Below are positions 13,812 to 18,706 of a stretch of DNA of 18,706 bases, piece after piece. The translations under genes and the position numbers were made by a program. The DNA is from an uncultured Collinsella sp. (GTDB lineage: Bacteria; Actinomycetota; Coriobacteriia; Coriobacteriales; Coriobacteriaceae), in assembly GCA_958453935.1 (NCBI GenBank), contig CAUDZT010000044.1:1-18706 (forward strand), given 5' to 3'. The notes beneath the pieces are model-generated. The model saw nothing but the letters and a program-made list of their open reading frames with translations. It searched no databases and was not told where the DNA came from. Position 1 is the stretch's first letter; the number at the start of each line of letters is the position of its first letter.

Positions 13812-14918
13812 ATGCTGCGCATCGCGACCATCGGCACATCCATGATCACCGACGACTTTATCCAAGTCGTCAACGCCAACGACCAAGCCGCGTTTGTGGG
13901 CACGCTTTCACGCGATGCCAATCGCGGTGCTGCCTTTACCGCCGAGCGCGGTGGCGAGCGAAACTTTACCTCACTCGATGAGCTTGCGGCAGCCGCCGAC
14001 GTCGACGCCGTCTATATCGGCAGCCCCAACGCACTTCACTACGAGCAGGTCCTTGCCTGCATCGCCGGTGGCAAGCACGTCATCGTCGAGAAGCCCTTCT
14101 GCGCCACCGAAGCGCAGGCGCTGGAAGTCTTCCGCGCTGCCGAGGCAGCAGGTGTCGTGGCCCTCGAGGCCATGCGTCCCCTCCACGATCCCGCCTTCCA
14201 CGCCATCGAGGACGCCCTGGGCGAGATCGCCCCCATCCGCCGCGCCTCATTGCGCTTTGGCAAATATTCCTCGCGCTACAACGAGATTCTCGCGGGACGC
14301 GCCACCAATATCTTCGACTGCAATATGGCATCGGGTTCCCTCATGGACATTGGCGTCTACACCGTCGAGCCCATGGTCGAGATTTTCGGCATGCCCTCCG
14401 GCCTTACGAGCATGACTACTCTGCTCGACCCCACCACGCGACAGCTCACGCACGGCCCCATCGATGGCTGCGGTTCCATCCTTGCCAGCTACGGCGGTGG
14501 CCGTATCTCCGTCGAGCTCGCGCACTCCAAAATTACGAATGACCTGCTGCCCTCGCAGATCGAAGGCGAGCGTGGCACTATCCAGATTGACCATCTGTCC
14601 ACGCCCCGCAACGTCCGTATCGACTATCGCGGCGATGTCGTACGCGGATCGGCGACCGAGGCGCCGCGCGAGCAAGGCGGCAACGGACGCGCGCTCGACC
14701 TTCCCAAGTCAAGCAACACCATGGAATACGAGCTCGCGGACTTTATCACCGCCATCGACGGCATCGATAACGTTAAGGAAGAGATTTGGGAGACCCCGGC
14801 GGGACGCCACGAGCTTGGCCACTACCGCGATGTCACGCTCGTCTCGCTGCGTATCATGGATGCCGTGCGCCAGCAGGCCGGCATAACCTTCCCGGCCGAC
14901 GCAGGCAAGCAGGCATAG
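13812..14918 (+). CDS. Gfo/Idh/MocA family oxidoreductase
   Basis: A 368-residue NAD(P)-dependent dehydrogenase-like protein. The Rossmann domain starts RIATIGTSMIT, where the usual GxGxxG is reduced to G-T-S. The family motif EKP is present (VEKPF, K94). The C-terminal domain has GSLMDIGVYTVEPM; the position that is His in the DxGxH motif is Tyr, as in the dihydrodiol-dehydrogenase-like branch. Substrates in this family are often sugars, inositols or trans-dihydrodiols, and I cannot choose among them. AAGGGGGA lies just before the ATG. A TACACT box at 13773-13778 may be its -10. The next gene starts two bases after its stop, so both are probably on one transcript and translationally coupled. 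Confidence 0.88.
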   Translation: MLRIATIGTSMITDDFIQVVNANDQAAFVGTLSRDANRGAAFTAERGGERNFTSLDELAAAADVDAVYIGSPNALHYEQVLACIAGGKHVIVEKPFCATEAQALEVFRAAEAAGVVALEAMRPLHDPAFHAIEDALGEIAPIRRASLRFGKYSSRYNEILAGRATNIFDCNMASGSLMDIGVYTVEPMVEIFGMPSGLTSMTTLLDPTTRQLTHGPIDGCGSILASYGGGRISVELAHSKITNDLLPSQIEGERGTIQIDHLSTPRNVRIDYRGDVVRGSATEAPREQGGNGRALDLPKSSNTMEYELADFITAIDGIDNVKEEIWETPAGRHELGHYRDVTLVSLRIMDAVRQQAGITFPADAGKQA

Positions 14919-14920
14919 CG

Positions 14921-15331
14921 ATGGGCCTCTTCGATACGTTCTTCTCCAGCGTCACCGGCGGCAGTCGAGAGCCTCAAAAACCATCAAACGTCGAGCTCGA
15001 GCTGCGCCGCAGGCTTACTGTGCTCGCAAGCGACGAGGCCACTCAAGACGCTCCCCTGCGCTATTTCCTGCGCTGGGAAGGGCAAGTCCAGGGCGTCGGT
15101 TTTCGCTTTACCAACACCAACCTCGCGCAGGCACGCGCACTCACCGGCTGGGTGCGTAACATGGAAGACGGCTCAGTCGAGATGGAGATACAGGGGGCTC
15201 CGGCAAACATCCTATCTCATCTCGAGGCGCTTCATGCCTCCTACGAGCGCATGGGAACGCGTTTTCGCCTCGTAGACGCCCAGACCCGAGCCCCACTTGC
15301 CAATGAAGACGGTTTCATTCCTCGTTATTAG
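14921..15331 (+). CDS. acyP: Acylphosphatase with N-terminal extension
   Basis: A 136-residue protein. Residues about 47-136 form an acylphosphatase domain, which hydrolyses acyl phosphates such as carbamoyl phosphate or 1,3-bisphosphoglycerate. The signature GQVQGVGFRF (54-63) holds the catalytic R62, and GWVRNMEDGSVE (76-87) holds N80. Ordinary acylphosphatases are about 90 residues. The extra 46 residues at the N-terminus start MGLFDTFFSSVTGG and contain a basic helix (ELELRRRLTV); their role is unknown. The start lies two bases after the previous stop, with only a weak ribosome binding site, so translation is probably coupled. A later start is possible, but no in-frame ATG with a good site is seen before the domain. 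Confidence 0.88.
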   Translation: MGLFDTFFSSVTGGSREPQKPSNVELELRRRLTVLASDEATQDAPLRYFLRWEGQVQGVGFRFTNTNLAQARALTGWVRNMEDGSVEMEIQGAPANILSHLEALHASYERMGTRFRLVDAQTRAPLANEDGFIPRY

Positions 15332-15356
15332 TATTGTGTGCTAAATACGGTATCAT
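15327..15356 (+). promoter_or_regulatory. Promoter and possible operator of the PerR-like regulator
   Basis: TATCAT (15351-15356) is a likely -10, with a weak TTAGTA 17 bases upstream. An inverted repeat, ATTAG-N9-CTAAAT (15327-15346), overlaps the spacer and may be an autoregulatory site. It does not match the known PerR box well. The left part overlaps the acylphosphatase stop codon. Confidence 0.4.
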
Positions 15357-15392
15357 TTACCTACGACCGTTGATAGAAAAGAGGCGAGGCGC

Positions 15393-15773
15393 ATGGCGGT
15401 GCAAAGAAGGAATACCAGGCAGCGAAAGCTGGTTCTCGACGCCGTGCGCCAAAGCTATAACCATCCCACCGCCGACGAAATCTACAACGTCGTGCGCGCG
15501 CAGGATGACAAAATCAGCCGTGGTACGGTCTACCGCAATCTCAATCTCTTGGCCGACGCTGGCGAGATCCTCTCCATCAAGACGCCGGGCGGCAGCCGCT
15601 TCGATCGCACGATCGAGCCGCATGCGCATATCATCTGCACCTCGTGCAGCCGCGTCATCGATGTACCGCTCCCCTTCGATGCCCAGCTCGACGCCAAGGC
15701 GTCCGAGCAAATCGGCTGGCACGTCACGTCGCACTACACCATCTTCGAGGGTCTCTGCCCCGACTGCCGATAA
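15393..15773 (+). CDS. Fur-family regulator, PerR-like
   Basis: A 126-residue metal-dependent repressor. The winged helix contains ISRGTVYRNLNLLADAGEI (41-59), the family recognition helix. The regulatory metal site has PEPHAH-type residues: H77 and H79 (IEPHAHIIC), with H24, D71 and D90 as likely further ligands. An Asp rather than Glu at position 90 (RVIDVP) is the PerR pattern, which senses peroxide through iron-catalysed histidine oxidation. Two CxxC pairs (82/85 and 122/125) form the structural zinc site. The ATG is preceded by a purine-rich GAGGCGAGG. It seems to have its own promoter. It faces the HAD gene, with a large palindrome filling the gap. The PerR call over Fur or Zur rests on these residues. 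Confidence 0.85.
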   Translation: MAVQRRNTRQRKLVLDAVRQSYNHPTADEIYNVVRAQDDKISRGTVYRNLNLLADAGEILSIKTPGGSRFDRTIEPHAHIICTSCSRVIDVPLPFDAQLDAKASEQIGWHVTSHYTIFEGLCPDCR

Positions 15774-15776
15774 ATG

Positions 15777-15847
15777 TTTGGGACATGCCTTAAAATCCAC
15801 CTTTCCGCACTCTGTAGCAAAAAGTAGATTTCTAGGCATGTCCCAAA
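15777..15847. repeat. 71-base palindromic element between convergent genes
   Basis: TTTGGGACATGCCT (15777-15790) and AGGCATGTCCCAAA (15834-15847) are perfect 14-base inverted copies. The stem continues inward for about 14 more positions, with two mismatches and G-U pairs (AAATCCAC against GTAGATTT), leaving a 15-base loop at about 15805-15819. It fills almost the whole 77-base gap between the stop of the PerR-like gene and that of the HAD gene. No T-tract follows on either strand. Confidence 0.85.
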
Positions 15848-15850
15848 TAT

Positions 15851-16648
15851 CTACTCGGCAAGCAGGCGATGCAGTTCCTCTTCGACCGTGCGCGCGTAGC
15901 GGACGCGGTCGTTGATGCCGCGCATGGTGGGGTTGCAGCTCTCCATCAGATAGGGATGGCCCACGACGTTGAGCATGTCGCGATCGTTCTCATTGTCGCC
16001 AAACGCCATCATCTCATCGGGCGAAATCCCCAGGGCACGACCGTAATCGGCAAGCGCGGAGCCCTTGCCCGAACCGAAACCGATAAAGTCCGTCCATTCG
16101 GTTCCCGATGTCATGACATCGACTCGGTCGCTAAAGAGGCGCTCGAAATACTCCAAGGCCGCCGGCTGCTCCACCTCGGGCGTCTGGAAGGCAATCTTAA
16201 TGACGTCCTCGTCGATGTCCTCGGGACGGTCGACCACCGCCGCGTCGCAGTGGACCTCATAGCGCAGGTGGTCAACAAACGCGTCATTGCCGCTCATGGT
16301 GTAGAGGCGCCCCTCACACGAAAGGGTCACGTCGGCATGGGGATACGTAACCACGGCGTTCGCGATATCCATAGCAAGGCTACGTTCCATGGAACGCTTG
16401 ACAACGGCACGCCCCTCGCTCATCACCAGGGCTCCGTTTTCGCATACATAGGCGAGCTCATCGGCCACCGGGGCAAACAGGTAGCGCAAGCTCGCATATT
16501 GACGGCCACTCGCCGGCATAAACACGATACCGCGACGATGCAGCTCATCGATGAGTTCAAAGGCCTCGGAACGCGGCTCGCGCTCCCCCGGATGCAGCAA
16601 CGTGCCGTCCAAATCGCATGCAATCAGCTTGATTCCCTCAAGACCCAT
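15851..16648 (-). CDS. HAD-superfamily phosphatase, Cof type
   Basis: A 265-residue HAD-IIB (Cof-like) hydrolase, probably a sugar-phosphate or nucleotide-related phosphatase. All four motifs are present: D12 and D14 in CDLDGTLL, S47 in PASGRQ, K195 in GSGKGSALA, and D218 with D222 in FGDNENDRDML. The cap domain lies between about residues 85 and 185. The start at 16648 (MGLEG) has GGGGAAG four bases upstream; a TTG at 16660 is an alternative, with AGGAGG only two bases away. It is third on the minus strand after the SlyD- and UreE-like genes, with an 82-base gap, and may be partly cotranscribed. The substrate cannot be predicted, as this family is promiscuous. Confidence 0.9.
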   Translation of the reverse strand: MGLEGIKLIACDLDGTLLHPGEREPRSEAFELIDELHRRGIVFMPASGRQYASLRYLFAPVADELAYVCENGALVMSEGRAVVKRSMERSLAMDIANAVVTYPHADVTLSCEGRLYTMSGNDAFVDHLRYEVHCDAAVVDRPEDIDEDVIKIAFQTPEVEQPAALEYFERLFSDRVDVMTSGTEWTDFIGFGSGKGSALADYGRALGISPDEMMAFGDNENDRDMLNVVGHPYLMESCNPTMRGINDRVRYARTVEEELHRLLAE

Positions 16649-16716
16649 ATGCTTCCCCAAAGCCTCCTATCAACAGCAAGACGGACCTTGATTGGTCGCC
16701 CCTCAAAGCCCGCCTT

Positions 16717-16728
16717 GCGTATATACGC
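16717..16728. repeat. Perfect 12-bp palindrome after the UreE-like gene
   Basis: GCGTATATACGC is a perfect palindrome a few bases after the UreE-like stop and upstream of the HAD gene. It could be a protein-binding site near a HAD promoter, or part of a weak 3' hairpin. Nothing else supports a role. Confidence 0.35.
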
Positions 16729-16730
16729 GC

Positions 16731-17309
16731 TTAGCCGCGCGTCTTTTTTACGATGGTAAAGTCGGGAGCCATGCTCACGACGGCCTCCGCCGCACTCGAT
16801 GCAAAGCGCCGGTCCGCATCGAGTTCACGGGTAACCACCGAGAGCCGAACACCCTCGACGCCCCGGAGCATGCGGCCCAAAACAGGCTGCACCGGCGTAT
16901 ACATGCGCACGGTATGCTCGTCCGAGTCGCCTCGGAAAATCGGCGCATGCATGTTGCCGATCTCCCAGCACGCATGCGCGAGCGCAATCGGGTCCATGCG
17001 GTCAACTTCGACCAAATAAACCTCGGCACTGCGCAGGCGCACGACAACCGCCACGGGCACCATGCCCGAACGGTCGATGGCGAGCACGTCACCATCGGCA
17101 AGACGACCGTCGTCGGCAGCATCCAGCCGAACATCGACTGTGCGCCCCAGCTCCGTCACACCCACAAACGCGCATACATCAGCCTGGTCCCAATCGAGCA
17201 GCAGCTCGTCAACCTCAAAGACACCGCCCAGCTCCCGGCGAAGCAGGAGTTCATAGGACGGATCGTTGAGATTTCCCAAGCATGTCGTCGAAACCAAGCG
17301 CTCAGGCAT
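16731..17309 (-). CDS. UreE-like (nickel metallochaperone-type) protein
   Basis: A 192-residue protein resembling the urease accessory protein UreE. The C-terminal half has IALAHACWEIGNMHAPIF, the family's YHLGNRHxP segment, with the conserved metal-binding His at H121. It continues into PVLGRMLRGVEGVRLSV, matching the family's VLxxMLR.xG. The N-terminal half has a beta-rich segment, RTVDVRLDAADDGRLADGDVL, close to UreE's peptide-binding domain (R..L.DGDVL). It lacks the His-rich tail of some UreE proteins. UreE delivers nickel to urease, but no urease gene is in view. It starts three bases after the stop of the SlyD-like gene and uses that gene's tail as its ribosome binding site, so the two are coupled. 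I infer metal handling for some nickel enzyme. Confidence 0.65.
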   Translation of the reverse strand: MPERLVSTTCLGNLNDPSYELLLRRELGGVFEVDELLLDWDQADVCAFVGVTELGRTVDVRLDAADDGRLADGDVLAIDRSGMVPVAVVVRLRSAEVYLVEVDRMDPIALAHACWEIGNMHAPIFRGDSDEHTVRMYTPVQPVLGRMLRGVEGVRLSVVTRELDADRRFASSAAEAVVSMAPDFTIVKKTRG

Positions 17310-17312
17310 ACT

Positions 17313-17741
17313 CTAGCCCTCGACCTCGACGAGCTCGATATCAAAGTTGAGATCCTTGCCGGCGAGCTCGTGGTTGGCGTCGAGCGTCACGGCCTCGGGC
17401 GTCACGTCGATGACCACGGCGGGGACGGGCATGCCGCTCGGCGTGGACAGGAAGAGCTTCATGCCCTTCTCGATCTGCTCGATGTTGGGAACCTGTTCGG
17501 CCGGGAAGGTAATAACCATCTCGGGGTTGTGCTCGCCGTAGGCATCGGCAGCGGGAATGTGCACGGTCTTCTTCTCGCCCACCTGCATGTCGACAACAGC
17601 GGCGTCGAAGCCCTTAATCATCTGACCGGCGCCGCAGGTGAACTCCAGCGGCTCGCCGCGATCGTAGGAGCTATCGAACTGCGTACCATCGTCGAGCGTG
17701 CCGCGATAATGAGTCTTGACCTTCTTGCCCTGGTTGGACAT
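17313..17741 (-). CDS. slyD: FKBP-type peptidyl-prolyl isomerase, SlyD-like
   Basis: A 142-residue FKBP with an inserted chaperone (IF) domain at about residues 70-120, the layout of SlyD. KVKTHYRGTLDDGTQFDSSY opens the FKBP fold. PLEFTCGAGQMIKGFDAAV carries the active-site region. DANHELAGKDLNFDIELVEV is the conserved C-terminal strand. SlyD is a folding helper that in E. coli also supplies nickel to hydrogenase maturation through a His/Cys-rich tail. That tail is absent here, as in several SlyD relatives. The ATG at 17741 has GGAGG five bases upstream. It is first in an operon with the UreE-like gene, three bases apart. The promoter and a 5' hairpin lie at 17760-17805. Confidence 0.88.
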   Translation of the reverse strand: MSNQGKKVKTHYRGTLDDGTQFDSSYDRGEPLEFTCGAGQMIKGFDAAVVDMQVGEKKTVHIPAADAYGEHNPEMVITFPAEQVPNIEQIEKGMKLFLSTPSGMPVPAVVIDVTPEAVTLDANHELAGKDLNFDIELVEVEG

Positions 17742-17759
17742 GGTAACCTCCGTGATAAG

Positions 17760-17805
17760 GGCGGCGCACAACGCGGGCCGCCGTGAACATATGGCGCTAA
17801 CTATA
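17760..17805 (-). promoter_or_regulatory. slyD -10 element and 5'-leader hairpin
   Basis: TATAGT on the minus strand (17805-17800) is a good -10, without a clear -35. About 18 bases later GGCGGC (17782-17777) and GCCGCC (17765-17760) pair around an 11-base loop, before GGAGG. The layout mirrors that before the panE-like gene. On the plus strand TACAAT (17815-17820) is the likely -10 of the dipeptidase gene, so the two promoters are back to back. Confidence 0.5.
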
Positions 17806-17861
17806 CCCTAGTCATACAATTCAAAGACAGTTTGCAAAGAAACGCTGCAACCGGAGGAACC

Positions 17862-18706
17862 ATGGCATATCCCGTATTTGACCTACACTGCGACACCGCC
17901 GACCGCATCGGCTGGGCCACGCTCGATCTCGACCTGCGCTTTACCGCCGGCACCGACGGTTATTTCCCCGGCGACGAAACGCATCCGCAAGATTTCGACC
18001 TCATCGAGGGCAACGCCTGCGCCATCTCGCTCGCAAAGATCGGCAACACGCCGTGGGCACAGTGCTTCGCCACATTTGTCCCCGACGAGATTCCCACCGC
18101 CCACGCCGCGCGCTTCCAGGCGCAGATCATGGCACACATGAGCGGCCAAGCAATGCTCAACCACGACCGCATGGTCAACGTACGCAACGCCGCAGACATT
18201 CGCCCCGCGCTCAAAGACGGCAAGGTCGCCTGCATCCACACCATCGAAAACGCCACGTTCTTTGCCGAGGACCCCGCGCTGATCGAGGTGCTCAAGAGCC
18301 TGGGCGTACTCATGTCATCACTCAGCTGGAACGCGCAGGGACCGCTCGCGAGCGGCCACGACACCCACGCCGGCCTCACCGCCGCCGGCATCGAGGCGCT
18401 TACGCAGATGGAGCACGCCGGCATGGTGCTCGACGTCTCCCACCTCAACGATGAGTGCTTTGACGAGGTCGCCGCCCGCGCCACGCGCCCCTTCGTCGCC
18501 AGCCACTCCAACTCCCGTGCGGTTTGCGGCGTCAAGCGCAACCTTACCGACGACCAGTTCCGCACCATTCGCGACATGGGTGGCATCGTCGGCCTCAACT
18601 ACTGCAGCGAGTTCCTTTCCAACGACGCAACCGACAAAACCGCCGCAGACGTCACCTTCGACCAGCTGGCGGCACATATCGAGCACTGGCTCGACCTGGG
18701 CGGCGA
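17862..18706 (+). CDS. Membrane dipeptidase family (M19) peptidase, 3' end missing
   Basis: It is open to the right edge (281 complete codons). The ATG at 17862 has CGGAGGAA four bases upstream. The N-terminus VFDLHCDT carries the first metal-binding pair (HxD). IHTIENATFF (about residues 127-136) holds the bridging Glu. MVLDVSHLNDECF and FVASHSNSRAV hold the two further metal-binding His residues. These are the landmarks of the renal-dipeptidase family, zinc enzymes that split dipeptides, some with D-residues. The last part, IVGLNYCSEF, is also typical. It has no signal peptide, so it is likely cytosolic. It is divergent from the SlyD-like operon. The missing end probably holds about 60-70 residues, judged from family length. 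Confidence 0.92.
   Translation, partial: MAYPVFDLHCDTADRIGWATLDLDLRFTAGTDGYFPGDETHPQDFDLIEGNACAISLAKIGNTPWAQCFATFVPDEIPTAHAARFQAQIMAHMSGQAMLNHDRMVNVRNAADIRPALKDGKVACIHTIENATFFAEDPALIEVLKSLGVLMSSLSWNAQGPLASGHDTHAGLTAAGIEALTQMEHAGMVLDVSHLNDECFDEVAARATRPFVASHSNSRAVCGVKRNLTDDQFRTIRDMGGIVGLNYCSEFLSNDATDKTAADVTFDQLAAHIEHWLDLGG

Noticed and set aside
15327..15346. PerR box upstream of the PerR-like gene
   Set aside because: The inverted repeat ATTAG-N9-CTAAAT is real, but it does not fit the 7-1-7 TTATAAT-type PerR box, so I list it only as a possible operator.
1..18706. CRISPR arrays, tRNA or rRNA genes, insertion sequences, prophage or toxin-antitoxin modules
   Set aside because: No spaced direct repeats, no cloverleaf-like sequence with conserved T-loop, and no transposase, integrase or phage-like product were seen on either strand.

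Overview
The window is dense, G+C-rich bacterial chromosome with C/G-biased third codon positions, GTG/TTG starts alongside ATG, purine-rich ribosome binding sites and short gaps. The mix of genes (DUF3793 with a small flavodoxin, a polar amino-acid ABC importer, a 2[4Fe-4S] aldo/keto reductase, a PerR-like regulator, a SlyD-type FKBP) and the style of the proteins suggest an anaerobic gut actinobacterium of the Coriobacteriia, most like Collinsella. That placement is inference from style; no marker gene is present. I see no rRNA, tRNA, transposase, integrase, phage gene or CRISPR array, so this looks like core chromosome.

Layout. 1-1700: a truncated, membrane-anchored heavy-metal-associated (HMA) protein on the minus strand is divergent from a DUF3793-flavodoxin operon, with a CsoR-like operator between them; a bidirectional terminator closes the block. 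1704-7110, minus strand: an amino-acid ABC importer (lipoprotein, unusual permease with a secreted N-terminal domain, ATPase), endonuclease IV and an iron-sulfur aldo/keto reductase. 7273-9076, plus: a cyclase/formamidase-family hydrolase and a ketopantoate reductase-like enzyme. 9185-10355, minus: a small two-helix membrane protein and an exported protein with a Cys-containing C-terminal domain.

10668-13153 is a sulfur-amino-acid control locus. metY (minus) diverges from a LysR regulator. The gap holds a consensus-like metY promoter, a perfect inverted repeat of LysR type centred near -66 of metY, and a long metY leader with a previously unannotated 17-codon reading frame, MNCLPRRMPGSCLRPSA, with a good ribosome binding site and overlapping alternative hairpins. 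This is the best candidate for an undescribed regulatory device here.

13253-15773, plus: RNase HI, a Gfo/Idh/MocA oxidoreductase, an N-terminally extended acylphosphatase and a PerR/Fur-family regulator. 15851-17741, minus: a SlyD-like FKBP chaperone and a UreE-like protein three bases apart (a possible nickel-handling pair with no urease in view), then a HAD phosphatase. 17862-end, plus: a partial M19 dipeptidase.

Two large imperfect palindromes (5847-5905 and 15777-15847) fill intergenic gaps. They do not look like ordinary U-tract terminators and may belong to dispersed repeat families.
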